From positions 22,025 to 86,024 of the forward strand of contig JAQWNM010000017.1 in NCBI GenBank assembly GCA_029268615.1: a stretch of 64,000 bases of DNA, read 5' to 3'. Positions 56,380 through 64,000 of the stretch are shown here, piece after piece. Origin of the DNA: SAR86 cluster bacterium. Lineage in GTDB: Bacteria; Pseudomonadota; Gammaproteobacteria; Magnimaribacterales; Magnimaribacteraceae. Positions within the stretch are counted from its first letter, which is position 1, and each line of letters opens with the position of its first letter. Under the pieces are notes generated by a model that was given only the letters and a program-made list of their open reading frames with translations, made no database searches and was not told the DNA's origin. The position numbers and the translations under genes were made by a program.

Positions 56380-56907
56380 ATGTCGAACGATATAGAGAAA
56401 ACTTACTTAGATAAACAAGAGATATATGAGTTAGCTTGTAAATATATGAGAGGTTTGGATAGATGGGACAAAGAGCTGCTTGGGTCAGTTTTTCATGATG
56501 ATGCTTTTTGTGAATATGGTTTTCATAATAGTGATGCAGCCACTTTCGTAGATTTTTGCATGGAGGCTTTAGGAGGTCATATATCAAATCACCACATGAT
56601 AGGACAGATGTTGATTGAGGTTGACGGTGAAGAGGCTTTTGGAGAAGTATATTTTAATGCTTACCATAAGACGAAAAAGGAAGATGGCTCTTTTGAGGAA
56701 GTAATTATAGCTGGAAGATATATAGATAGATATGAGAAAAGAGAAGGTTTATGGAAAATTTCATATAGATCAGAAGCAGTAGATTTTACAAGGACACAAG
56801 ATTGTAATGAACCTTATTATGATACTCCTGGAGGACAGGCTTGTATTAGAGGAAAAAGACAAGATGATAATGTCTATGATAAAGAGAGAACAAGAAAGAG
56901 GATTTAG
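56380..56907 (+). CDS. SnoaL/NTF2-like protein (2)
   Basis: 175-aa paralogue of the preceding protein with the same layout: YELACKYMRGLDRWDKELLG, FHDDAFCEYGFHN, GGHISNHHMIGQMLIEV, AFGEVYFNAYH and AGRYIDRYEKREGLWKISYR (read in parts). Asp in GLDRWD and the His pair in SNHHMI match the family's catalytic positions. A GGAG ribosome site precedes the ATG. It starts 11 bases after its paralogue and 3 bases before an SDR. A dehydratase or isomerase role after oxygenation is possible; an oxygenase small-subunit role is an alternative. Confidence 0.78.
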   Translation: MSNDIEKTYLDKQEIYELACKYMRGLDRWDKELLGSVFHDDAFCEYGFHNSDAATFVDFCMEALGGHISNHHMIGQMLIEVDGEEAFGEVYFNAYHKTKKEDGSFEEVIIAGRYIDRYEKREGLWKISYRSEAVDFTRTQDCNEPYYDTPGGQACIRGKRQDDNVYDKERTRKRI

Positions 56908-56910
56908 GTT

Positions 56911-57654
56911 ATGAAAAGACTACTAGTAACCGGCGCAGCAGGGGGAATAGGTTCTGAAATAGCAAGGCACGCAGGAAATCTAGGGTATAAGGTTGGTCTT
57001 ATAGATATAGACCAAGATGGATTAGAAAACCTAGCTAAAGAGATTCCGGATGCCATAGCATTACCAACCGATATTTCAAATGAAGAGTCTGTTCAAGATA
57101 GCTTAAATAAATTTAATGATTTACCAGATGCCTTAATAAATTGTGCAGGGATAGTTAGGTTTGGTAGTTTATTAGAGCAAAGTGCTGAAGATTTTCGTAA
57201 AGTATTTGAAGTGAACCTATTGGGCTGTTATATCATGAGTTGCGCCTCAGCTAAGCTCATGATTAAAAAAGGCGCTGGGAATATAGTAAATATAAGCTCA
57301 TTAAGCGGTGGGAAGCATCCGGCCATTCATGCAGGTGCTTACGCTTCAACTAAGGCAGGAATGGTAATGCTATCAGAACAAATGTCTTTGGAGTGGGGCA
57401 AAGATGGAATTAGAGTTAATGCCATTTCTCCAGGTTTCATAGATGCGGGGATGGCATCTTCACATTATGCAGATAAAAAAGAGAGAGAAAAGCGAGAGAA
57501 GATGGTCCCAATCCAAAGAATAGGTACAGCAGAAGATATTGCTAAAGTAGCTATGTTTTTACTTTCTAATGATTCTTCATATATCCATGGAGAAAATATT
57601 TTGGTAGATGGAGGAGTGATAAATAGTGTCTTAGCAAATATTAGCAGGTCCTAA
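56911..57654 (+). CDS. Short-chain dehydrogenase/reductase (SDR 3)
   Basis: 247-aa classical SDR with intact motifs: VTGAAGGIGSEIARHAG for the cofactor, a following DIDQDG whose Asp suggests NAD preference, INCAGIV for the NAG site, and the catalytic Ser of NISSLSGG with Tyr and Lys in GAYASTKAGMV. The ending IHGENILVDGGVIN is typical. It is 3 bases after the second SnoaL gene, so co-expression is very likely. Dihydrodiol or secondary alcohol oxidation is a reasonable guess. Confidence 0.88.
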   Translation: MKRLLVTGAAGGIGSEIARHAGNLGYKVGLIDIDQDGLENLAKEIPDAIALPTDISNEESVQDSLNKFNDLPDALINCAGIVRFGSLLEQSAEDFRKVFEVNLLGCYIMSCASAKLMIKKGAGNIVNISSLSGGKHPAIHAGAYASTKAGMVMLSEQMSLEWGKDGIRVNAISPGFIDAGMASSHYADKKEREKREKMVPIQRIGTAEDIAKVAMFLLSNDSSYIHGENILVDGGVINSVLANISRS

Positions 57655-57672
57655 GAACATAAATTAATAAAT

Positions 57673-58434
57673 ATGTCTCAGATTAAAGAAAGTTCAATAT
57701 TAATTAGCGGAGGTGGCTCTGGTATAGGAAGAGGAGCGGCTATTTATTTTGCTTCTCAAGGAGCGAAAGTAACAATCTGCGGACGCAGAGAAGAAAAATT
57801 AAAAGCAGTTTCAAACCAAATAGGAACTAACTGTGTCTTTGTGCAAGCAGACATTACTTCTAAAGAAGGAAGGTTAAAGGCAATATCAACTGCTTTGGAA
57901 CACGGCAAAGGTTTAGATGCCTTGTTGAGTATAGCCGGAAATATGTATAGAAAGAATCTTGAGGATTTAGAGGAAGATAAGTTAATAGAGATTTTCCATT
58001 CAAATGTTATTGCAGGCATGATGCTTTCTAAAGAATCCATTCAATATTTAAAAGAATCAAGTGGATCTATAGTGTTTGTTAGTTCTGTTCATACAAGAAG
58101 AGCTTTTACTGGCGCATCTCCTTATGCAGCTTCAAAAGGTGCTTTAGAAACTCTTACTAAGGTTTTAGCATCAGAGTTAGGCCCTTCAGGAGTAAGAGTA
58201 AATTGTATTGTTCCTGGGGCTGTGCCGGGTGAAATTAATCAAAGAGCAGGTTTGTTTAGTGATACAGAGGCCAAAATTCGTTTGGAAAAATTAATACCTG
58301 AGCATAGATTAGGCAGAATAGGCACCGCTGAAGAAATAGCGAAAGCCATTGAATATTTAATAACTGCTGACTGGACTACCGGAGCTATTTTAGATGTGGA
58401 CGGCGGTTTGGGTTTAGGTGCAATAAAGGATTAA
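57673..58434 (+). CDS. Short-chain dehydrogenase/reductase (SDR 4)
   Basis: 253-aa classical SDR with ISGGGSGIGRGAAIYFA, CGRREEKL (basic residues suggesting NADP), LLSIAGNMYR, and catalytic Ser in FVSSVHTRRA with Tyr and Lys in SPYAASKGALETL. The C-terminal TTGAILDVDGGLG is typical. It follows SDR 3 by 18 bases. Its stop overlaps by 4 bases the stop of the convergent amidohydrolase. Cofactor preference is a guess from one motif. Confidence 0.87.
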   Translation: MSQIKESSILISGGGSGIGRGAAIYFASQGAKVTICGRREEKLKAVSNQIGTNCVFVQADITSKEGRLKAISTALEHGKGLDALLSIAGNMYRKNLEDLEEDKLIEIFHSNVIAGMMLSKESIQYLKESSGSIVFVSSVHTRRAFTGASPYAASKGALETLTKVLASELGPSGVRVNCIVPGAVPGEINQRAGLFSDTEAKIRLEKLIPEHRLGRIGTAEEIAKAIEYLITADWTTGAILDVDGGLGLGAIKD

Positions 58435-59408
58435 CCTAACCTCAGAAGTTTCTTTGCATTTTTAGCAAGATATAAAGGTGTGGCCTTTAGAGAATTTATA
58501 TCAGGCTGGTCCCAACCTAAGAAATTAGTTCCTAACACCTGCCTATCTTTACCGACGATGGTTTCTAACAAATCTAGAGAAGGTGTTTGATGAACATGAT
58601 TATCAAACCAGATTAGTTTAAGTTGCTTAATAAACTCGCCTTTTTCTTTAATCCACTCAGGTGAAGTATGCCTAAATTCTGCCGCTAAGGATAATCTTCC
58701 AGCAAGGAAAGCAATATTACCTCCACCATGACTTATACAGATATCTAAATCAGGATGTCTCTTCAAAACTCCGCCAAAAATTATATTCCCCAATGCAATA
58801 GTCTCATCATTGGAAAATCCTACTGTTAAGTCTAAGCTGTAGCTATCCAATCTATTATCTTTATATGGGCCGTTTATACCTTGAGGAGCAGGATGAATGA
58901 ATAAGGGAACATCAAGTTCTACAAAAGCCGCATAAAGCTGATCCAGATCAGGTTGATTAAAGCCCAAAGGAAAATCAGTCCCTATATATCCTCCCAATAA
59001 CCCTAATTCATTTATAGATCTTTCAAGTTCTTTAGAGGCTTCTTCAGGATCTTGCATTGGAAGAGAAGCAAATCCACCTAATGACTCAGGGTACCTCATG
59101 ATAGTTTCAGCCATAATATCATTGTGGAGCTTGCAGTATTTAACAGCAGATTTACTATCAATAAAGTGAAAATAAGTTATAGGATTAGGAGACAGGACTT
59201 GGTAATCTATACCCATCTTTGCCATAGCTTCTAGCCTTAAGTTAATATCCATAAAAGGCGTTTTTCTGTATCTGACGCCCTCTAATTTATAGTCTCCTAC
59301 TCTAAACCAAGGTATATCAAAGTTTCCTCCTATTTCAGGGCCATAATCTTTAATAGAATTGAGAGTTTTTTCAAAAACAACATGAGCATGTATATCTATT
59401 ACGTTCAT
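58431..59408 (-). CDS. Amidohydrolase family 2 (ACMSD-type) protein with Asp-to-Asn change
   Basis: 325-aa TIM-barrel metal-dependent protein related to aminocarboxymuconate-semialdehyde decarboxylase and gamma-resorcylate decarboxylase. Metal ligands H7 and H9 (DIHAHV), His in LFIHPAPQ and His in ISHGGGNIAFLAGRL are present. At the C-terminal site where the family normally has a metal-bound Asp (GSD/GTD-Y-P), this protein reads GTNFLGWD, with Asn 295. The metal may still bind, or the nearby D300 may substitute. Decarboxylation or hydrolysis of an oxidised ring product is plausible. Last gene of a four-gene minus-strand operon. Confidence 0.82.
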   Translation of the reverse strand: MNVIDIHAHVVFEKTLNSIKDYGPEIGGNFDIPWFRVGDYKLEGVRYRKTPFMDINLRLEAMAKMGIDYQVLSPNPITYFHFIDSKSAVKYCKLHNDIMAETIMRYPESLGGFASLPMQDPEEASKELERSINELGLLGGYIGTDFPLGFNQPDLDQLYAAFVELDVPLFIHPAPQGINGPYKDNRLDSYSLDLTVGFSNDETIALGNIIFGGVLKRHPDLDICISHGGGNIAFLAGRLSLAAEFRHTSPEWIKEKGEFIKQLKLIWFDNHVHQTPSLDLLETIVGKDRQVLGTNFLGWDQPDINSLKATPLYLAKNAKKLLRLG

Positions 59409-59424
59409 TAGAGTATCTAAATTA

Positions 59425-60597
59425 TTACCAATCTGTACCTTTAGATTTCATAAAAGTCTTAATCCAAGAGTGATAATTTTGGACTGCCGGCTCATTCCTT
59501 CCATATACGAAATTGTTATTTTTTAGTTTAGAAATATTGCCTTGTATCTCTAATCCAATTTTATAATCTTCATCTTTTACAGCTTGAAGTACCATGTCAC
59601 TGAAATTTTTACTTATAGCTACCTGCTCATCATTTTCTGGTTTTTTAGATGAAAGAATAGTTTGCCTAGTAATTGTTCTACTTGGCGAGTTTGTTGGGAA
59701 AATCTGACTTACTAAACAGTGATCACCAAGAACACCCGATATTGAAAGGTTTGGGAACCCAGAATGTATTAGTCTAATATTCTCTAGAGGGTTCCAATCT
59801 TTTTCTGGTTTTTTAGCTAATTCCCCTAACGATTTTCTGCCGAAAGTTAATCTTTGATGCGGGCCATATGTATCGAGAACCAATAGATTGCCCACGGTAT
59901 GTTTTCCAACAGTTTTTCCATGAAGTTGATTATGATGATACGCCTCAAGATAACCATCTAAAGCTACTTTCCATCCAGGCCCTTCCAATTCTCTTTGATC
60001 AAAAATATACCAATCTCTTAGATTTAGAGTTTCTAATTCAAGAGCAAAATCACCTAGCCAGGCATCTATCTGAAAATCTACTCCAGGAGTTAGTAAAACC
60101 CAAATCAATCCTGATCTTTCTGAACAATTTAATTCTATTAGTCCAAATTCTTTTTTATCTATTTCTCCAAAGGTACTTTCTCCATACATACCAATTAATT
60201 GACCTTCATGATCATAAGTCCATGCATGATAAGGGCATATAAAAGATCTTTTTTCTCCACTTCCCTCTTCACAAATTTTTGATCCTCTATGTCTGCAAAC
60301 ATTCAAGAAAGCTCTTGCCTTCAGATCTTTTCCCCTAGTAATAAGTACGGGTGTGTCTAGAACTTTCATTGCGCGATAACACCCATAGTCTGGAAGCTCA
60401 GAGCTTAAGCATAAAGCCAAAGGAAGTTGCCTATATATTCTTTCCACTTCATCTTTATATCTATCTTTGTCTATATAAGCTTCTATAGAGTTTGACATAA
60501 TATGATCAGCTTGGTCTGTACTATGATTTTCATAATGATGAAGTGCCCTTTTTACAAGAGACATCATTTCTTCAGAATGTGTGCTATTTTTACTCAA
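59425..60597 (-). CDS. Rieske non-heme iron oxygenase, alpha subunit (R5)
   Basis: 390-aa oxygenase with Rieske ligands C101, H103, C121, H124 (CRHRG...CPYHAW), iron ligands H221 and H226 in LEAYHHNQLH, Glu 218 in the bridging position and a C-terminal Asp in VKDEDYKIG. It matches R1 in layout (shorter type, RLPLALCLSSELP near the N-terminus as RLPLVLGLSKELP in R1) but has Glu where R1 has Asp. Its ATG overlaps the stop of an upstream SnoaL-like gene by 4 bases, so the two are translationally coupled. Confidence 0.88.
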   Translation of the reverse strand: MSKNSTHSEEMMSLVKRALHHYENHSTDQADHIMSNSIEAYIDKDRYKDEVERIYRQLPLALCLSSELPDYGCYRAMKVLDTPVLITRGKDLKARAFLNVCRHRGSKICEEGSGEKRSFICPYHAWTYDHEGQLIGMYGESTFGEIDKKEFGLIELNCSERSGLIWVLLTPGVDFQIDAWLGDFALELETLNLRDWYIFDQRELEGPGWKVALDGYLEAYHHNQLHGKTVGKHTVGNLLVLDTYGPHQRLTFGRKSLGELAKKPEKDWNPLENIRLIHSGFPNLSISGVLGDHCLVSQIFPTNSPSRTITRQTILSSKKPENDEQVAISKNFSDMVLQAVKDEDYKIGLEIQGNISKLKNNNFVYGRNEPAVQNYHSWIKTFMKSKGTDW

Positions 60598-61157
60598 TCT
60601 TTATATTTTTCTTTAAAATTAATCCAGGCAGGAACTTTTTCTGGTATATCTGCCATAACATTTTCTCCACCTATAAATACTCTTAATGGATTATTAAGTT
60701 TCTCTGTATATTCAGAAGTTTTTACATAGTAAACAAAGTTAATGGTTCTTTTTAGAAATTTCCATGACCCTTCCTTTCTTGAATATTCATCATCATATTT
60801 CATTGCAGCTAAACTTACTTCGCCATTTGGGGTTGTTTCTGCATGACTATATACAGTCCCTGAAGCTAAATCTGAATCTTCAGATTTAATCTTTATATTT
60901 GCATCGTGAGTCCAGTGAAATGAAGGACCTCTAGTTTTTAAAATATCAACGTACATATCTAATATGTTTTGTCTTCCATTGCATTTCATAGATCCATTGG
61001 GCGAGTCAAATGCAGCATCTTTTGTGAACAATTTTTCAAGAAACTTGATATCTTGCTGATCGCATGCAATAGCATAGTTAGATATTAACTCTCTAATAGA
61101 GTCTTTGGACTCAAGCCTATCAAGGCGCTCCATAATCTCTTTTGTGTTATCCATCAT
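60594..61157 (-). CDS. SnoaL/NTF2-like protein (3), coupled to oxygenase R5
   Basis: 187-aa SnoaL_4-type protein: KDSIRELISNYAIACDQQDI, FTKDAAFDSPNGSMKCNG, the His of SFHWTHDANIKIK, and a C-terminal sheet SRKEGSWKFLKRTINFVYYV (read in parts). The coding end overlaps the R5 start (ATGA), a tight link. Ring-hydroxylating oxygenase beta subunits share this fold and size, so it may be a partner of R5, although a separate dehydratase or isomerase is equally possible. ATG 61154 may be the true start since GAGGGA lies too close to 61157. Confidence 0.77.
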   Translation of the reverse strand: MMDNTKEIMERLDRLESKDSIRELISNYAIACDQQDIKFLEKLFTKDAAFDSPNGSMKCNGRQNILDMYVDILKTRGPSFHWTHDANIKIKSEDSDLASGTVYSHAETTPNGEVSLAAMKYDDEYSRKEGSWKFLKRTINFVYYVKTSEYTEKLNNPLRVFIGGENVMADIPEKVPAWINFKEKYKD

Positions 61158-61185
61158 TCCCTCTGAAATTTATTAGATCTATTTT

Positions 61186-61722
61186 TTATTCAGATTGTAC
61201 AGAAAACTTAGATAAAGATTTAGCTGAAAGGATTTCTATCCAATATCCATCAGGATCTTTAATAAATGCTAATCCCTTCATCTTTCCATCATCAGGTTTT
61301 TTAATAAACTCAATGCCTTGTTCTTCAAAATTATCGCAAGCTTGATATACATCAGGAACACTAATTCCAATATGTCCAAATCCCCTGGGTTCTGTATTCC
61401 CGTTATGATAGCTAAAGGAAGGGTCATTTTCAGTTCCCCAGTTGTGAGTTAGTTCCAGCATAGCCTTTTGATTTAGGACATAAGAAAACCTTTCTTCGGG
61501 ACTTTGAGGTACTTTTTCATTCTTTTTAAGATAACCTAAAAAATATAATGAGAATTCCATTTCAGAAAAATCAAGTTTCTTTAAGAGGGACATTCCTAAT
61601 GTGTGGACATAGAATTCAAGAGATTTCTCAGGATCTTTAATTCTCATCATGGTTTGATTAAAGACAAATTCTTCAGTTCCAATTGCTTTAGTTTTTTCTA
61701 GTTCGTCCATAATTTCTCCCAT
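61186..61722 (-). CDS. gloA: Lactoylglutathione lyase (glyoxalase I)
   Basis: 178-aa glyoxalase I of the longer, Zn-type form. Metal ligands are visible: Gln in [10 protein letters not shown], Glu in MLELTHNWG, His in GFGHIGISV and Glu in [28 protein letters not shown] is diagnostic of the family. It converts the methylglyoxal-glutathione hemithioacetal to lactoylglutathione; the glutathione pathway is supported by gshA in the window. First gene of the gloA-SnoaL-R5-amidohydrolase group, so it could instead serve a glutathione-dependent isomerisation of a pathway product. That is speculation. Confidence 0.88.
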   Translation of the reverse strand: MGEIMDELEKTKAIGTEEFVFNQTMMRIKDPEKSLEFYVHTLGMSLLKKLDFSEMEFSLYFLGYLKKNEKVPQSPEERFSYVLNQKAMLELTHNWGTENDPSFSYHNGNTEPRGFGHIGISVPDVYQACDNFEEQGIEFIKKPDDGKMKGLAFIKDPDGYWIEILSAKSLSKFSVQSE

Positions 61723-61859
61723 TTATAGTTTCAGCCTGAAAAGATTCTTTCAAGTAACACTTAATGAATATTATCAAGAAGATGCCTTTATAGAAAATTT
61801 CTTTATAAATTAAATTTTAGTAAAAAGTTTTTTTTGTTGCAAAAAGTAATAAAAACCTG

Positions 61860-61876
61860 ATAGATTAAGGATCTAT
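61860..61876. promoter_or_regulatory. Inverted repeat ATAGAT-N5-ATCTAT upstream of TonB receptor 2
   Basis: Six-base arms with a 5-base spacer in the 196-base divergent gap between gloA and the second receptor, 42 bases before the receptor ATG. Upstream is TTGCAA with TAGATT at an 18-base spacing, a weak promoter-like pair overlapping the repeat. The TATAAC-NN-GTTATA operator was not seen in this gap. Nothing else recognisable is there. Confidence 0.3.
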
Positions 61877-61918
61877 TTGTAAGTTAAGTTAAGTTTCGTC
61901 ATCATTTGGGGAGTAAAT

Positions 61919-64000
61919 ATGCATTTTAATAAAATAAGTGTGGCAATTGCCATCGTTGCGAGTTTTATTGTTTTTCCAATTTTTTCTGCTGAAAGTTCAG
62001 AAGGGGCTTCAGTCCAAGTCGAAGAAATAATGGTTACAGCTCGTAAGAGAGAAGAAAGTCTATTAGATATTCCAGAATCTATTACAGCTATTTCAGGTAC
62101 AGATATAGATCGTCAGAATATAAAAACATTAGACGATGTTGGTTTTTTAATACCTAACTTGAATTTATCAATGAGAGCCGATGGATTTCCTAATGTTTCC
62201 ATAAGAGGTCTGGGTTCTTTTGGAAATACTCAAGGTGTAGGTTTTTACATTGATGATGTTCAGTTATTTTCTGATGCCTCTTCAAGATTTGGAGACTTGG
62301 AAAGAATCGAAGTATTAAAAGGTCCGCAAGGAGTTTTATTTGGGGGCAGTAACATAGGTGGCGCCGTTAAATATGTTTCAAAAAGGCCTACTGCTGGTGA
62401 AAATACAGGAAGAATAAAAGTTCTTGGAGGTGATCAAGGGGTAATAGATACTGAAGTGAGCGCTAATTTATCTCTAGGTGATGAATGGGCGATACGTTTA
62501 TTTGGCTTCACAAGAGAAGATGATGGAATTTTAGTTAACCCTAGAACACCAAGAGTAAATGGTGGAAGAAGCTTGGCTGATCCAGATGCTGGCGCCTATG
62601 ATGAAGAAGGCGTAAGGCTTTCTTTGGCTGGTCCAATAGGAGAAAATGCATCGTTATATTTTACGTATAGAAGAAATGAGTATGATGGTCCTGTAAATAT
62701 GTGGACTAGAGATCTTGAGCTCCCACACTCATATTCAAATATACTTGATACAGGCATAAATCCTTATCATAAAAGAGAAACAGACGGGTATAGTCTTGAA
62801 TTAACTTTTGAAAGAGACGGATATGATATTACATCTCTTACTTCTTATACAGATACTTATAGTGAAAGATTTACAGACGTAGATTTAATGCCTGAGTTTA
62901 TTTTAGACTTTCTTAGACCAGAAGATATGGAAGTTACTACACAAGAGATTCGCTTTACATCAACTAATGATAGCAATCTTCAATGGATTGGTGGATTCTA
63001 TTACTCTTCTTTTGAAGAAGTAATGCGTTCTACGCAATTATGGCGTGATGCGAGAGTAGATGCAGCTGGAAATATTACAGGAGCTTTAGGTTTGGCTATT
63101 GGGTCACCTACAGGTGGCGGAGTGTGGGCAGGACAGATACCTACACTTGCTGAAGAAATGGATACCTTAGCTTTACCTTTTGAGTTTAGAGATAGAGATA
63201 AGGTTCACAAATCAGCTTTTTTGAATATAACTTATGATTTATCTGATCAATGGGAATTAGGTTTAGGAGCAAGAATAGATAAGTGGGAGAATGAGTCTTC
63301 TAATTTAGATACAGGTTCTGTTGGTTCTGTAGGAGATACTGAATTCTTGCCAAGAGTCTCTTTAACTAGGAATTTAGATGACGGATCTATAGTTTACTGG
63401 ACTAGTTCTATAGGTATGGAACCAGGAGGTTTTAATGGTGTTGATTTACCTGGAAAAGCCGGCAATTTATATAATTTTGATTCCGAAGAAGCTATTCAGC
63501 ATGAGTTTGGCTGGAAAGGATTAATTATGAATGGTCAGGGTTCAGCTTCAGTTGCAGCTTTCTTTATTGACTATTCAGACCGCTTAATTGAATTTCAAAT
63601 CCCTAATCCAGATGGAGGAGGACTTATTGAAGGTATATTCAATGCTGGAGATAGTACTCAGTATGGTATAGAAGCAGAAATGTCCATTAAGGCATCTGAG
63701 TTTTTAACTGTCGGAGCATCGTTTGGTTTTATTGAAGCAGAGTGGGATGATAATACTATAATACAAGGCGTAGATATGTCAGGTGAAACGCCTCCAGTTG
63801 TGCCGGATAATAGTGCCGCACTAACAGCTAGCTATTTGAGACCTCTTGATAATGGCATGAATTTCATGTTTGATTTTCAAGTTAGTCATAATGGAAGCTT
63901 TGAAGGACTTCAAGCTTTTAATCCAGTCACTAACCCTAGTTATACTTTAGCTGGATTGCAGATAGGTTGGTCACTGAATAGTTGGGAATTTATGCTAAAT
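61919..64000 (+). CDS. TonB-dependent outer-membrane receptor (2), partial
   Basis: Open frame of 694 codons running off the right edge. The protein begins MHFNKISVAIAIVASF with a signal peptide ending near FSA, a TonB box-like EEIMVTARK at residues 35-43, and a plug with VSIRGLGSFGN and EVLKGPQGVLFGGSNIGGAV (read in parts), followed by beta-barrel strands. It differs clearly from receptor 1 but has the same plan. A strong GGGGAG ribosome site (61908-61913) precedes the ATG. The C-terminal barrel strands are missing only because the window ends. Confidence 0.92.
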   Translation, partial: MHFNKISVAIAIVASFIVFPIFSAESSEGASVQVEEIMVTARKREESLLDIPESITAISGTDIDRQNIKTLDDVGFLIPNLNLSMRADGFPNVSIRGLGSFGNTQGVGFYIDDVQLFSDASSRFGDLERIEVLKGPQGVLFGGSNIGGAVKYVSKRPTAGENTGRIKVLGGDQGVIDTEVSANLSLGDEWAIRLFGFTREDDGILVNPRTPRVNGGRSLADPDAGAYDEEGVRLSLAGPIGENASLYFTYRRNEYDGPVNMWTRDLELPHSYSNILDTGINPYHKRETDGYSLELTFERDGYDITSLTSYTDTYSERFTDVDLMPEFILDFLRPEDMEVTTQEIRFTSTNDSNLQWIGGFYYSSFEEVMRSTQLWRDARVDAAGNITGALGLAIGSPTGGGVWAGQIPTLAEEMDTLALPFEFRDRDKVHKSAFLNITYDLSDQWELGLGARIDKWENESSNLDTGSVGSVGDTEFLPRVSLTRNLDDGSIVYWTSSIGMEPGGFNGVDLPGKAGNLYNFDSEEAIQHEFGWKGLIMNGQGSASVAAFFIDYSDRLIEFQIPNPDGGGLIEGIFNAGDSTQYGIEAEMSIKASEFLTVGASFGFIEAEWDDNTIIQGVDMSGETPPVVPDNSAALTASYLRPLDNGMNFMFDFQVSHNGSFEGLQAFNPVTNPSYTLAGLQIGWSLNSWEFMLN

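Noticed and set aside
59868..60242. Plus-strand open frame of 124 codons opposite oxygenase R5
   Set aside because: The opposite strand encodes all Rieske and iron ligands; the antisense product is low-complexity and unlike any family I know.
36345..64000. Genomic island brought in by a mobile element
   Set aside because: No transposase, integrase, tRNA target, direct repeats or obvious base-composition break was seen; codon and intergenic style look like the rest of the window.

Overview
The window looks like the replication-origin region of an AT-rich marine gammaproteobacterium. This rests on four things: the order rnpA-rpmH-oriC-dnaA-dnaN-recF-gyrB, a following gene order close to that beside the Pseudomonas origin, two TonB-dependent receptors, and very AT-rich intergenic DNA. 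A SAR86-type organism fits best, but that is inference and not proven here. I saw no tRNA or rRNA gene, insertion sequence, prophage or CRISPR array. Genes are packed tightly; the longest stretch without a gene is about 245 bases (52232-52476).

Layout. 1-6.6 kb: rnpA (cut by the window edge), rpmH, a probable oriC with two DnaA boxes, then dnaA-dnaN-recF-gyrB. 6.6-14.5 kb (minus strand): plsC, gmhB, a single-chain glycyl-tRNA synthetase, lpxL-like, trkH, trkA, fmt, def. 14.6-16.4 kb: purE, tsaC, aroE. 16.5-24.8 kb: a complete aa3-type cytochrome c oxidase operon with assembly factors and heme A synthesis genes. 24.9-36.3 kb: typA, a quinone oxidoreductase, gshA, pckA, dsbB, polA, a structured intergenic region that may encode a small RNA, engB, cytochrome c4 and a DsbA-like lipoprotein. 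This first 36 kb is mostly housekeeping.

36.3-64 kb is an accessory catabolic region. It holds a CoA-based module (CitE-like lyase, MaoC hydratase, acyl-CoA synthetase, nitroreductase, acyl-CoA dehydrogenase) and five Rieske non-heme iron oxygenase alpha subunits with a single Rieske ferredoxin. It also holds four short-chain dehydrogenases, a crotonase, three SnoaL/NTF2-like proteins, two VOC/glyoxalase proteins, an ACMSD-type amidohydrolase, a metallo-beta-lactamase-fold hydrolase, a GPH-type symporter and two TonB-dependent receptors. The likely job is outer-membrane uptake, then oxygenation, dehydrogenation and CoA-dependent breakdown of one or more cyclic or methylated organic compounds. 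The substrate cannot be read from the sequence.

The most interesting signal is regulatory. A 14-bp palindrome, TATAAC-NN-GTTATA, occurs exactly in four divergent intergenic regions (43181, 46072, 52400, 55776), with variants at 52270 and 52353. Each site overlaps -10-like hexamers. Together these four regions could drive every gene from 40.0 to 58.4 kb. The only regulator in the window, a TetR-family protein at 42480-43148, lies beside the first site, so a local TetR regulon controlling at least four of the five Rieske oxygenases is the simplest reading. Several enzymes of the cluster also lack canonical catalytic residues (crotonase, one SDR, amidohydrolase), and four of the five oxygenases have Glu where the bridging Asp is usual.
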